From: Panonychus citri | Taxonomy: Eukaryota; Arthropoda; Arachnida; Trombidiformes; Tetranychidae | DNA length: 64,000 nt | Assembly: GCF_014898815.1 (NCBI RefSeq) | Contig: NW_026515546.1 | Span: forward strand, 1,288,501 to 1,352,500 | Direction: 5' to 3' | Shown: positions 1 to 13,188 of the stretch, in pieces | How positions within the stretch are numbered: position 1 is the first letter of the stretch | Layout: each line of letters begins with the position of its first letter | Notes under the pieces: model-generated | What the model was told of the DNA's origin: nothing | Databases searched by the model: none | The model's input: only the letters and a program-made list of their open reading frames with translations | Made by a program: the position numbers and the translations under genes

Positions 1-805
1 AAGAATATTCACCAAATGAATATAAGATATTGAATCGTTTCTGCGCATTCAAGTGGGTTGATTCAAAATCGAACACAAACTTTGACAATACCCTGTAAGG
101 TAGAGAGAGAAAGACAGAGATAGAAAGAGAACGAGGATGAAAGAAAGAGAGAAGAAGATAAAAAAGAAAGTGAGGGAATGTAAAAAATAGGGAGAGTAAG
201 AGTGAGAGTGAGAGATACATGATGAAGAAAGAGTAAGATTAGAGTGAGAGAGAGAGAGAGAGAAGAGATGATGATAATGGTGCAAGAAAAGTGAGAAAGA
301 TCAAAAGTAAAAACTGTTTGTTACTCGACTCACAAACATACACATTCACCATACAGGGTGTTAAGAATATAACATATCCAGGGCTTAACATTTTCCCCTT
401 GCGCATTAATCGTTTGCTGGATTTGTTGATGTTTCTCTTTTTTCCCACTACGATTAAACCACCTCTGTCTCTCTCTCTCTCTCTCTGTCTACCATTTACT
501 ACGTTGCGCAATTTAATCTCCACCCAATTGCCGTTATTTTATTTCCACCCTGTACAACTTTCTCATAGTGTGTCCTCTACCCTTCTCATCATCATCATCA
601 TCTTTTTGATCAACTTTTTTTTCCTTTGATTTTTTCCTTTTTTTCTCTCTCTGGTTTTCATTTTTGTTTCTTTTTTTTTAAATTAAATTATTTTTTTATT
701 CTAATTGTTGTGTGTGTATGTGTATTTACCTCTCTCTCTACTGACCTTAATCTCTCTCTCACTTTCTCACTCTGTGTATATTTTCTCCCCATTCTCCCGA
801 TTCAG
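1..805 (+). other. Intron of the HIF-alpha gene (3' part)
   Basis: This stretch precedes the PAS-B exon whose acceptor (CCGATTCAG) ends at 805, so it is most simply the end of an intron whose 5' end lies outside the window. It is AT-rich with GA- and CT-rich tracts (about 241-265 and 470-487) and a pyrimidine-rich run towards the acceptor. No upstream HIF exon is visible in it. The joined phase requires the preceding exon to end with one base of a split codon. Confidence 0.7.
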
Positions 806-3800
806 TGTTCACCAAAGGCCAATCTGAGACTGGATATTACCGATTACTCGCTAAACGAGGTGGTTATATTTGGATACAAACCCAAGCAACGTTGATAACA
901 GACAATCACACACAACAGCCAATCAGTGTTGTCTGTGTGAATTACGCTCTCAGGTAATTAAGTGTTTTTTTCTCTCTCCTCTCTTTGATTAGTGTTGATT
1001 GTTGGACGAGAGAAAATCGAAATTCTCTTATACCAAATTGATATTGTTCATGTTTTCTTTTAGCATTTCCTTGATTCGCTTTTCTTAATTTCTCTCACTT
1101 TTCCCTTGACTCAGTTTTCCCTTTTACTTTTTTGCTTCTTAATTTTCCCAATCACATTTACATCTCACTATGCATACTCACTCTCACTCTGTCTCTCTCG
1201 CTCTCTCTTTCACTCCCCCTTTTATACACTCTGAGGATTCCAATTAAGTAATTAAATTGATTACAATTAAACAATCAAAATGCAGGCAAATTAATGTCAT
1301 TGAAAATTTAACGGGAAATTAGTTGATCCCAATAGGTGGCGATTGAAAATCGTTAACACATTAGAAGCTCATTCATTTTGTTGATCATCATCAATTTTCA
1401 CCCTTTTCTTCATGATGAATAAAAGCTTATCCCATTGTATTTATCTCCCTATTTACATGAAATTAACTGAATTTACTAATGATTCATTTGTGTGCATGGA
1501 AATGATCATTATTAGTATTTCAATTTTCATTCAATTTCTCTTTTTTCTTGTTTCTTTTTTTTTCCATATAATCATCATCTCCTCTCTCTCTCTCTCTCCT
1601 CTATTGTCTTATCATTATTATTATTTGGTATTCAATTTTTTTCCCATTGTATTAATATTATATTATGCGTGATGAATTGATTTGCATTCATCCGGAAATG
1701 CTTGGATTGTATGATTTCCTGATTGTCATCATTTCTTGCTGTTCTTGCTTAAACCAATGCTGTTGCTGCTGCTCATTCATATCTTTATCTTTATCTTTCT
1801 TTCTCTCTCTCTCTCTCTATATATATATATTTTTTTGATTATCTACTGATTATCAATTCATGATTTACACTCACACACGATGATTAGTGGAATCGAGAAT
1901 CAAGAAGAGATTATCTCGGAAGAACAATGTCAAGAGAGGAAAAAGGAATCGTATCATTTGGTTGACAAGACTAATGATGTTCTTATTAAATTGGCAGCGT
2001 CAACTCTAATTGATACTAATACTGATACAACATCAACAACAGGCAAACGTATTACGTTAACTACAAATTCTGATAATAATAGTAACACCAACACCTCAAA
2101 TAGTAACCAAAATAGTCTCCTTGACATAGCACAACAACAACGTCGACAACAACCACAACCACAACCGGAACATCAACTTATTACAAGCACCAATAATCAA
2201 CAATTTATCACAAACTTATCCGATTACCAATTACCTAGTGGAATATTGATCAATACATCAGAAAATTTACTCAATACTCTTGTTATTGATCAGACACCAT
2301 CATCTTGCTATTCTCAAGTTAACTCTTTGATTAACCAACAGCAACAATCGGAAGAGGAGGAGAATCAAGAACAACAACAACAACAGCAATATCATCATCT
2401 TCAACACTGCCAACAACAACAACAACAACAACAACAACCTTGCAGTCAAGGACAACCACAACTTCTTGATCATCGAGAGCAACTTGAATCGGTACCAATC
2501 CAACCATTACCAGAATTAATAACATCTACATTTAATTGCGCTCAATCATCATCTTGCTTACAACAGCAATCACAACAATCACCATCAACACCCATATTGT
2601 TTACACCATTAGCCGGTTCTAGTTTACCTACACCGGCAACAGCGACCATTTTTGCGCCTCGAACGGCTGATATGAACCCTGGTTTTCTTATGCCCATCGG
2701 TGATGATGATAATGATTTCGGTTTAACCGTTTTATCTGATATTGAGGCTTGTGATCCTGAACAAGATTTAACTCACTTGGCTCCTCAAGCAGGAGACTAT
2801 TGTGTTCCCCTTGAGATTGGACCTTTACCCTCATTTGATGGTTTCTCAATGGAAGATATTTTAAAAGAAATGGGTTTCGTTACTAATTCTGGTTCTACTT
2901 CTTCATCTTCAGCTTCGTCTGATACAACATCAACAACTATTGTCTCTGGTAATCACTCAGGTGATCCAATTGATGATTGTGTTATGTTGGAAGGTAAAAG
3001 TGATATTATTGTTGATAATATTATTTTATCTTCCTCTCCTGATGCTTCAACAACTAATCCATCATCAAAATGTACTGATTATTGCTCTAAAGTAACTTTA
3101 AATAGACTAAGCAAAAGTTCAATTTCATCTTCAGTAACAATTACTGATTTAAAGACAAAATCAATTGATGAAACTTTGTCTGCTGTAATTAAATCAAATG
3201 AAGATCTGATTACTCCATTAGCGACAAACACATCAACAATTATTGCAGTGACTGGAATAACTAACAATGTTAAACAATCTGAATTAATGGTTTCTTTTCC
3301 CAATGAGAATAATAATAATTGTGATGGATCAAGTTTACAATCAACCATCACTAATACCTCAAGATCATCAACAACAGTTACCTCAAATGTTGATGATGAT
3401 AATGTTGATAGAAATATTAACGATAATAATAATAATAGTGTAGATTGTGGTATTGATGGAAATGTTATTTCGGTTGCTGATGATGGTGATTCTGGAGATG
3501 ATGGTGATGGTAACATTGTAACTGATTCTCAGCATGATAATGATGATGATGAGACTCTTAATTTTACTGATTATCTACCAACGGATAGTAAATTGTTGCC
3601 TTTCATACCAACGGCTGTAGCCGAAGAGGAGATTCAATTTTCATGTGATGATGATGTTGATCTTACATCAGAAACTCGTGGCTCTATTGATACAACTGGT
3701 GGTTGTGTTAATGGTGATGATAACGGTATCGGTGATACAAATAGTTTAAGTGATTTCCTTTGTAATCAACGTTTGATAGAAACACCAATAATCAATCAAC

Positions 3801-6800
3801 ATGAATTGACAACGGAAACAATACCATCAACATCAAAATCAACTGTAACTTCATCATCATCTTCAGTGAAAGTAAATGGCTCATGTAAGGGTGATGGTGA
3901 CGATGACGATGATAATGATGATAATAACGATGATGGTGAAAGAGAAGATGATAATAAAAGAAAATCGATTAAAAATGGTTTAATTTTGCCCCAAGAATCA
4001 ACCATGAATACGAAACATGAAACTGGTTATAATAGCAAATGTGATTTTACCTCAGGCGAAGAGGCTGATGATGATATTGATGGAGATGATGATAATGTAT
4101 CATCTATTTGTAGCCCATCCTCTGGTGGATCAGGGGTTACATGTAATAGCTCAACTGGTAACCTACTTTTAGGTATGACCCTGAATAATAATAATAATAG
4201 ACATGGAGTCAATGGTTCATCAAGTCCACTTCATAATGATCCATTTTTATCCTTTACTAATGGTCTTGGTGGCCTTGTAAGTGATAATTATCTTTGCTCC
4301 CTGTCCTCTTCAAGCTCATCTTCAAGTTCACCAAGTAACTTTTATGTATCTTCATCCCGTCTTACCTCGAGTAGTCCTGATTTCACCTTAACATCAGGTT
4401 CAATCAACAGTAATTCACATCAATTGAATACCAAAAGGCCTTCATCGTTATGCGATTCACCACCACCAAGTAGCTGTAATAGCACATTAACTAGTGATCT
4501 AGATTTATGTGGTTCTTTTGCTCCGGAAGATGAAGATGAATTTGATTCACTTGGTGGTCGATCAGGATGTGGCCGTAATGATAGAACCATAATCCAAAGG
4601 CATTATGATGATGAATTTCCGTTACTACCAAATGATGAATCAATTTGGGATACATTTATTCACTCCAATGATATAAATGATATGATTAACAGTGATGAGC
4701 TTCTTTCCTCATCAACAAATCATTTTCCTATTGATGATTATCGTTTAATCTCAGTAACAAAGGATAATGTAAGCAACAAAAGCTCAACATCATCATCATC
4801 AACAACCTCATCATCTTCGACGTCATTAACGTCAACAACAACACCAACACCAACAACAACAACAACGAATAATTCAATATCCACTTCTCCGTCTTGTTTA
4901 TCCTCTTCAAATGTCAACAATTCATCCAATGGTGGTTGTTCATCCGCCGATATTAACAACGATAATAATAATAATAATCGTGCCAATGAATCTTTCCTTT
5001 TAAATAGTAACCTGGCCATGTTACTACAAGGAAAAGATACTTCATTTAAAAACTGTTATACTCTATCCAATGGGGGCTCTAATTGTAATAATAACAAACA
5101 ACAGACAATTAGTCAATCAACGATACAGTATCATCAACAGAACCATCAATACCAACAACAACAACAACAACAACAATCGGCTGTTACTATTGCCGCAGCA
5201 ACAGCATCTCGAAATCGCTTCCACAATTACTCGGCCAATCTGCCTAATAAAAGCCCCTTGTCCATTTCACCCTGTTCCTCGTCCACTTCTACCTCTACTA
5301 CCACACCCAATGTTGATAATAATAACAGCCGAATCAATTCCAATTACGTTATAGTACAAAATAATCGTTCAACAATTAATAAAACATCAAACCATTCAAA
5401 TGGTACAAAGGATATCATCAAATCCGCTCAAAATAACCTCCAAAATTGGTAAGTATTTAAAAGATTTAATTAGACAATCAAATTAGTCAAATTGTTGTTA
5501 TTTACTTGTGTGTGTGTGTGTTAATGTTGTTTGTATCTCTCTACAAACCATTAATTATGAATAATGAACATGTTAATTGTTATCAACGGGAAAGATCATC
5601 AGGCAAGATAAAAATAATTTAGATTAATGAAATGGTTGCCAAACTTTTTCATTTCTTTTGCTTTCTCATTGAAAAATTTTTCCATTCATTTGAAATTCAT
5701 TTTAAATTAGTTGAATTCATCATAATCATCAATTCTTGGTTTTCCTACAGTTTCACAATAGTAACTTTGTAAAGTCTACAAAGTTTATTATTTATTTAAC
5801 TAGAATCAGTTGATAATCAATGATTAAAGAGTAAAATTGTTAATATTTTGATTGTTTCATTATTACCTTTTTTCCCTCCTTTAATCATTATGATGATGAT
5901 GATGATGATCATTGGCACTAATCAGGTTATACAATCTTGAAAACCTTGAAAACGAAACTGGTACCTCTTATTATTGATACGATTAATTGTTTATCAACGA
6001 TCACCATGTTGATTTATCATGAAAATTCATTCTCATCCAATTTGTTACAATTTAAAATGAGATTAGTTTGTTAATTATGTAATTACAATCAGATGGAATC
6101 GATATAATTATCTGTATGTGTCTACCTACGGCCATTTATCTAATGATTTGTTAACCCAATAAGAGGAGAAGGAGAGAAATTAATGAGAACCACCTTGTAT
6201 CATTATTATATATAATTCATAGTAATTGAATTTAATGCATGAGAAATACAATTATGATGAATGTTCATTGAGTGAAATAGCAACATTTTTTTCTGATGAT
6301 TCAGTAATTATCTGAGTTCTAGTTTTCTTTTTGTCTATTTCACTTGATTTCTCTCTCAATCTCACCATGGTCTTTGTGGATTATTTTTTAATTGTTGCAT
6401 TGATTTTAATTAGAACAAATTAATTTGTTCAATAACTTTTTTCTCTATTTCATTGCATTGAATTTATATATATTTCTTTTTGTTTTCTTTCACAGTGACA
6501 TGAGCAGAAATGAAATTGACCGTAAATCTGATTATTTTACCCTTGATTCGGAGATGAAAAAATATCGAACCATGGCCGACTCAGTTTACTCCAAACTTGG
6601 ACCTAGTTACGTTAAAATTGCTCGAAAGTTGGCCTACAATTCATCATCATCGGCATCTTCATCTTCCTCTACACCATCTCCGAAAAGGGCTTATCTTCCT
6701 TCAAAAAGCTCGATGGAGAATAACTATAAGCGAATGAAATTGCCTTCAAGTGAGTTTTTCATTCTCATCATCTTTTTCTCTCTCTCTCTCTCTCCTTCCA

Positions 6801-7611
6801 TTTTCACTAATCAATAAAATCATCATCAACTTGATGCCTCATGATGGAAAAAAATACGAATCAAGATTCAATGAGCATAAGAGAAGAGGCGAAGCAAAGA
6901 AGGAGGAGTGAGATAGAGAAACTGAGAGAGAGAGACAGAGAGTGAGAGAGAGAGAGAGAGAGAGCAAGTTATTAGTATTGTTATCATCGTTTTGAGGATA
7001 ATCATAATGATGATGATGAAGAAAAGAGTAAAAGTAAACAAACAACGTAACGAAATTGATATTTAATCATTCTCAGGTTAATAAGAAAATTTTTACTTAA
7101 ATACTTGGTTAATTAATGATTAATGGTGTAGTAAAAAAAAGAGGAAAAGTAATTAAACAGATTGATGCTGAAAACGGAAAAGGAAACAATATTGAAATGT
7201 GTTGACATGTTACTATCAATTTCTGCTAATTTAAGATCTCATTGATGAGAGAGAGGGAGAGATTAAGTCTGACAATGATGTGCTTTTTTTCACTGTATCA
7301 TCATCAAGTCTTTATCTCCTCCTACTTAATCTTTCATTCTGTGATTTAAATCACAATCAAGTTTAATCAATCACTTTTAATGAAGTATTATGTATAAATG
7401 GGATAAAGTAAAATCTATCTGATGAAACTTTATCATAATCTCCTCATTTCTGATATCATTGATTTCTGATTCTCTATTTTGTTTCTCATGATAAATATCA
7501 GGTTAATGCTACAAGATAATTTAAATGTTTAGATTGAAACAGTCATGATTATCACTATTTGAAAATGTCTATTGTCATTTGTCTTGTTCATCTTTGTCTT
7601 CCTGATTTATC

Positions 7612-7657
<46 letters not shown>

Positions 7658-7920
7658 CTCTCTCAATTTATTTTGTCAATTGAGGACAAACCATCACATC
7701 GGGTGTATACTTGATTAACTAATTTGTTTCTTTTTTTATTCTCTACTTTTTTCTCTCCCTTTCCTCATGATTTTCATGATGATAATTCCCCACCCCTACT
7801 CACTCACTCACTCTCTCTCTCTCTCTCACAGCACTGCCATCAATGCAAGGAACCTCGGTGCTCATGAATCTATTGGTTAATGGTGAAGATGTAAACAATG
7901 GTTACTCCCGATTCCAGTAG
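806..7920 (+). CDS. sima: Hypoxia-inducible factor alpha (sima/HIF1A-like), C-terminal part from PAS-B; 5' part outside window
   Basis: Oxygen-regulated bHLH-PAS transcription factor that pairs with ARNT/tango in the nucleus. Four exons are seen: 806-953, 1888-5448, 6496-6749 and 7832-7920, with matching phases and GT-AG introns, giving about 1,349 visible residues. The first exon encodes the end of PAS-B (FTKGQSETGYYRLLAKRGGY, then VCVNYAL), which continues across the splice as SGIENQ, as in animal HIF-alpha. The large second exon carries the oxygen-dependent degradation motif LTHLAPQAGD; its Pro codon is 2783-2785 and it matches the N-terminal prolyl-hydroxylation site LTLLAPAAGD of HIF1A. 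KLLPFIP (Pro codon 3599-3601) may be a weak second site. The rest is disordered: poly-Q near 2371-2440, Asp-, Ser-, Asn- and Thr-rich runs. The tail after PAS-B is about 1,300 residues, against about 470 in human HIF1A. No FIH-type YDCEVNAP motif is seen. The introns hold only AT-rich sequence and CT/GA repeats. Identity is firm; the exact C-terminus is less so. Confidence 0.92.
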
Positions 7921-9729
7921 CAATCGCATCTTAAAAATAACAGTATAACAAACTGATTGTAGACAGTTAATAATTAATTTTGATTGCTAAATGTGTAAAG
8001 AGATTAAGTAATGATTATAATCGTTAATTACCAATGAAATTAAAAAGACAAGAAGTTTAAATGAAATTGATTGTTACTAATTATTTCATTGATGGCCAAT
8101 CAATAGTTTAATCAAACATTTTCAAAGTTAATTAAAGGAGAGAGAGAGAGAAAGATTAATATAAACAATCAATTTGATTACAAGAGTTAATTGTTTGTTT
8201 AATTGTAATCAAATCTATCATTAAATATCATTATAATTTTTTGGTGAATTTTGTGTAAACAATTGTATTGTATTGATTGTAGTTAATTAACTTTGGTAAA
8301 AAAATGTAATAATAACCTCATTAATTTAGAAACAATTTAATTTTTTAGCAGCAATTTAATCAACTGAATACAAAGGAAGATTCAATTGATTTCAAAGGGG
8401 AAAAGTTTGTCTTGTTTTTTTTTCTTGTTGTTTATTTTTGATGTTTGAAAATATCGATGATTCTGAGGATCGAGATGAAGATTTCATCATGAAAACTGAA
8501 ATGGAAGCTGAATTTTCTGTTAACATGATAGTCTCTCTCATTTTGTCTTCCATTTTGTTCATGATTCTTTTCTCTCTTTTTTTCCTTCTTTTACGTTCTC
8601 ATCTTCTTCTTATTCGTATTCCTTTGATATATTTATTCAGAATTGAATTTCCTTATTCCATTAAACTATAAACACACCCTCATGATATTATCGTCATGAG
8701 TATATTCAAATGTGAAACTTACATGAACCAACATTTTCTCACTCATTGGGATCAATTCATTCATGATACTTGACAATCTAATCGATTATCATCACAGGAA
8801 ATGACTTGTAACAATTAGATTGTAACTCCAATTATAATTAACTTTAATTTCCTGTGGTAGAAATTTTTTTTCTATCTCCAGTTAACTGTTAATTAGCTGA
8901 TAATCAATAAAAGTTAATCCATTTTCTTATAATCATTGGTAATTAACTTTTCGAGACAACTTTTTCTTTCACTCCATTCAAATCTCACCATGATTCATTA
9001 GATATTCATTGGATAGAGAAGATGATGTTCTTTTGTATTATTAACTGATCAACAATTGAGAGAGATTAATTATCTATTAGTGATTATTAATTAATTGCAA
9101 TATAAAAAATAAACAATCAAATGTGAGATTTTATGTTAAGAAAAATGGTTGAGAAAAAAATATCAACAGTAAGATTAACATTTTCATGGTATCTTCTTAA
9201 CTTTTACGTATCTATTACTGATTATCTACAAGTTAATTGTCTAATTAACATTTAATTAAAAGCAATTACATTGACACAATTAATTAATTTCGTTTCTTAA
9301 ACACAGCGACATCTATGAGAGAAAATATTTACTATTGTGAAGAAAATGTTGTTTTGATTTTTTTGTTGTTTCTTTTTTTCTGTTCCCTTTTAAGAAACAA
9401 TCAAATTAACTTAATTTTATTAATCCAGTGATTAAATTAGTAAGTTTGAATCGTTAATAAGCTTGGGAAGTGTTTAAACTTGGAGACAATTAGTTTTTAC
9501 GTTTATTGTCTTTGGAATAACAATTAGCCGGTTAACCGAAAATTCTGGTTTACTGGTTAGTGTTTTTTACCATTTTTTTTTTCTTATCATTTGTTTTACC
9601 TTTTTGATTGTTGTTGATTATTCACTAATTGTTAACTTCTTTTTTAGAGGGTAATTTCATTCCACTGCCGATTATACAAGTTGCATTTTTGTGTCAACAT
9701 TTGATTCCAGAGAGAAGACTTAATTATCG
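7921..9729. other. Intergenic region between HIF-alpha and erlin
   Basis: Contains the HIF-alpha 3' UTR and the erlin 5' flank. A possible poly(A) signal AATAAA lies at 8906-8911; earlier ATTAAA variants also occur. A pyrimidine stretch ending TTTTAG at 9647 could be the acceptor of an erlin 5' UTR exon. A 77-codon open frame at 8438-8671 has a hydrophobic second half but no recognisable relatives, and I do not call it a gene. Confidence 0.6.
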
Positions 9730-10893
9730 ATGGCTAATGTTTCCTATTTAGTCGCCACCATTGGAGCGATTTTTGCTATTATTCATTCATCTCTTCATAA
9801 GATTGAGGAAGGTTCGTATTTAATTAACCTGTTTTTCTGATCTTTCCTCATGTAATTTCCATGTTTCCTAATTACCCATGAATAATTTTATGTCTCCTCT
9901 TTGCTAATCTCATCATTTTATTGTTTCATTTTCCTTTTTGCCATTTACTATCTCTCCCTCTCTCATCTTACAGGTCATGTTGGTGTTTATTACCGTGGAG
10001 GTGCTTTACTCAAGGAAACATCTAATCCTGGTTATCACATGATGATCCCTTTTATTACCTCATTTCGTTCAATTCAAGTAACTCTTCAAACGGATGAAGT
10101 GAAAAATGTACCTTGTGGTACAAGTGGAGGTGTTATGATCTATTTTGATCGGATTGAAGTTGTCAACCTATTGAGAGCTGATGCTGTTTATGATGTTGTT
10201 AAAAATTATACTGCCGATTATGATAAGGCTTTAATTTTTAACAAAGTTCATCATGAATTGAATCAATTTTGTAGTATTCACAGTTTACAAGAGGTTTATA
10301 TTGATCTATTTGATCAGATTGATGAAAATTTGAAGACAGCGTTACAGGTTGACCTTAATAATATGGCTCCTGGTTTATATATTCTTGCAGTTCGAGTAAC
10401 CAAACCGAAAATACCTGAAACAATTAGGCAAAATTATGAGAAAATGGAAGGAGAAAAGACTAAACTTTTAATTGCTCATCAAAGACAAAAGGTTGTTGAA
10501 AAAGATGCTGAAACTGAGCGGAAAAAAGCTCTTATTGAAGCTGAAAAGGTCGCCAGTGTTTCCAAGATTCAATATGAACAAAAGGTGATGGAAAAGGAAT
10601 CATTGAAAAAAATGGCCACCATTGAGGATGAAATGTACATTTCTAGGCAAAAAATGAGAGCCGATGCTGAATTTTACGCTATCGAGAAAAAGGCCAAAGC
10701 CAACGAGTTATTATTCACACCTCAATACATGCAGATCAAAAAGTACGAATCAATCGCTGCGAATACAAAGATTTACTTTGGTAACAGTTTACCTCGGATG
10801 TTTGTGGACAATTCCAGTGGAGATAGAATTAAATCCGATGAATATATTAAAGCCGCAAATGAATTTAACGATAACGAACCAGCCGAATCTTAG
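9730..10893 (+). CDS. Erlin: Erlin (ER lipid-raft SPFH protein), ERAD of IP3 receptors
   Basis: SPFH/prohibitin-family protein of the ER membrane. In animals, erlin-1/2 form large rings that bind activated IP3 receptors and recruit RNF170 for their degradation, and they influence SREBP control. Exons are 9730-9811 and 9974-10893, separated by a 162-bp intron, giving 333 residues (human erlin-2: 339). Residues 1-25 form the N-terminal membrane anchor. They are followed by EEGHVGVYYRGGALL and TTLQTDEVKNVPCGTSGG-like SPFH sequence (here VTLQTDEVKNVPCGTSGG), FDRIEVVN, the conserved N-glycosylation sequon NYT at about residue 105, HHELNQFCS, and FDQIDENLKTAL. Then come RVTKPKIPE, the charged coiled coil with EKTKLLIAHQRQKVVEKDAETERKKALIEAEKVA in family register, and the C-terminal IYFGNSLPRMF. 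The start ATG is the only one upstream of the anchor in frame. Nothing is broken. Confidence 0.97.
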
Positions 10894-11654
10894 TGTTAAT
10901 TAATTCTCGTTGCTAGTGGTTTAAATTAATTCACAATTTTCTACTCCAATTTTTTTTCCTCTCTCTTGCTCATTTACTACTATTTCTATCTCATTTTACC
11001 ACCGCCACCACCACCGACACCACGGCCACCACATTTCCACCTTCTTTCCGTTAACAATTTGTTTCTATCAATCAAATTGATCTCCATCTCTTCTGGGACA
11101 CTTATCGCTGATTAACAATCAAAGTGCCTCAACAATTATGAGCTGACAATTTGTTGTGATTATAAGGAGATCTCAAGGGAAGACCATAAAATTAATATAA
11201 ATCATTTCCTTACAATTGGTCTTAATCTCAATTAACTTTCTACATACAATTGAAGATTTAACTTGCAATCAATTTGATGAGATTAGCAAAACCAAATTAA
11301 CAATATTGTCATGATGATGATTATCATCTTCAATTTGGATAATTTATAAGACCCAATGTCGATAAAATCACTCAACTTTAATTTTTTTTTCCTTTTTCAA
11401 TTTTGATAAAATTCAATCAAAATTTGATAAACTGATTTAATTTAAAGAATTGAGTTCAATCCTGTTTATTATTATTGCGAGAAATTATCTCAAAAGGTTT
11501 CAATTCAATTGAACCAGACTGAAAATCTAAATCGCGATCAATGAATAAAATCATAAGAATCAATTTGAATTTAGTAATTGTTTCTAATATAATATTGTTA
11601 TTTATAAACTTTTGTTTCTTCTTCTAAATATCGTTTAGATTTATATGTAAACAA
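10894..11654. other. Convergent 3' region between erlin and MRPL37
   Basis: Both genes end into this 761-bp stretch. It is AT-rich, with a small GC-richer CCACCACC-type run near 11000-11035. AATAAA at 11544-11549 (+) could serve erlin. No open frame or RNA gene is seen. Confidence 0.6.
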
Positions 11655-13188
11655 TTAATTGACTGTTGTAGTTGTTGATTGATTAGATAAATTGTCTGAA
11701 GAGTTAATTACCAGAGAGGGTTGATTGTAAGGACCAAAGAGATTTATAGCAATCATTTTCTTTAAAATTAACTCCTTGTTCTCGTCGATATCGAATGGAC
11801 CATTAAACCAAACTTGATTCTTAACATCAGAATCAAAACTAGTTGTATTCAATTGGAAATTACAGAAACCGATTGAATTTTTTGAGAGATTACTGAAAAT
11901 GTTATTAACTAATATTGGATTTTGTAAGACTTGATAGTTAACTGGATCTTCATGATTATCTCGATTCCCATGCCAGTTACGATATTGAGCTGCAGCATAA
12001 CCATAACAGAACATGAGTGCGCTAAAATGAAAGAGAATAATGAAAATGAGTAAAATTAGTTGATTGTTTTATGAGGAATTTGTAATGTTCACTTACCGTC
12101 CTTTGGCAAAACGATCGACAAATTTTTTGAGTCTAACCTGCGAATCTGTTAGATAGATGGTATGAATTTGATCTTTTTCGGGTAAATTGAAAGGAAACTC
12201 TGATGGATACCAATGTGTTTTCTGGAAACAAATTTCCCAATTACAAGGATAAATTGATATAAGGTCTTTATCGATCGTTTTAGTTGGTTCATCAAACGAT
12301 TTACTTGTATCCAAAACGGGTAAAAGATAATTGTCACTGGAACGTTGAACCAGAGAAACAAATTCACAGTTTAAATCAAGTACGACAAGTTGATTGTCAC
12401 GAATAAAAGGTAACCAAGCATTGGGAAGGTTTAATCGTCTTCTATCAATTAGACCATGGTGAGCACTTATCCAAAGTTGACATACATCATAGAAACTGCT
12501 TAAAATGTTTGATTCTTTTCGTTGAACCTTACATCCAAAAGACCACTTAGGTTTCTTATGAAGCTTAGGGTATTCTGCTATTCTAGGTGTTGCTTGTAGA
12601 ATACTATCTTCCATGACAGCGAACCTTAACCGTTTTTCCAGCATACGAATGTAAGAATCTTCAATGGTAATAGTAGATTCCAATTTTGCAATCTCATTTG
12701 GTAGATTATCTTCACCTTCCATTACAGTATTACTGAAGTTCATGGCTCCTTTGAAACCTTCCAAAATAGTAGTCATCCGTGAGAAAACTTGAGCCCTAAC
12801 GGGTTTATATTCAGGATCATCGGGTGTTTCTGAAGAAGAATACAGAAAAAAGAGAAGGTGAAACATTAGATCAAGTGAAAAAAAAGAAAATCGAATCCTA
12901 GTTAATTTTGTATTACTAACCTGGTTCGAATTTTCTTTCATAAGGCCAAATGTGAGGATCAACCCATGGTTCAGCTTTTTCATTAACTAATTCAACTGCA
13001 TCAACCGTAGAATATCCTCTAGCAATTGGAACTGAAATCTCTTGAATTTTCATCTTTCTTCTCATATAAAAGGTTCGTCTCCATTGTCTAAACCAACCAG
13101 GGCGAAAATTTGGTTCTCTGTCCCATTTTTTATGGAAGAATAAATATTTTGGATGAGAAAATCCTCTAGAAGCAACATTGAAACGCAT
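11655..13188 (-). CDS. MRPL37: Mitochondrial large-subunit ribosomal protein mL37 (MRPL37)
   Basis: Component of the mitochondrial 39S ribosomal subunit, in a metazoan-specific protein family. Three exons on the minus strand, 12921-13188, 12097-12829 and 11655-12021, join in phase to give 455 residues (human 423). The start chosen at 13188 (MRFNVASRGFS) gives a basic, Ser/Arg-containing N-terminus suitable as a mitochondrial presequence; an ATG 21 bases upstream is in frame but less likely. Recognisable family blocks are ARGYSTVDAVELV, WVDPHIWPYERKFEP near residue 90, HTIYLTDSQVRLKKF, the Ala-rich helix ALMFCYGYAAAQYR spanning the last splice, and CNFQLNTTSFDSDVKNQVWF, which parallels the human FQLNTTDLDCNEGVKNLAW. 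The C-terminus ends in an Asn/Ser/Thr-rich tail. Introns are 91 and 75 bp. It is divergent from WASHC2 and convergent with erlin. Confidence 0.93.

Noticed and set aside
3..98. Open frame at the window start ending at a possible GTAAGG donor
   Set aside because: Its translation does not match the PAS region expected upstream of the PAS-B exon, and its phase does not fit the next exon.
8438..8671. 77-codon frame with a hydrophobic C-terminal half in the HIF 3' flank
   Set aside because: Leu/Ile/Phe-rich end is typical of translated T-rich DNA; no family, no splice evidence.
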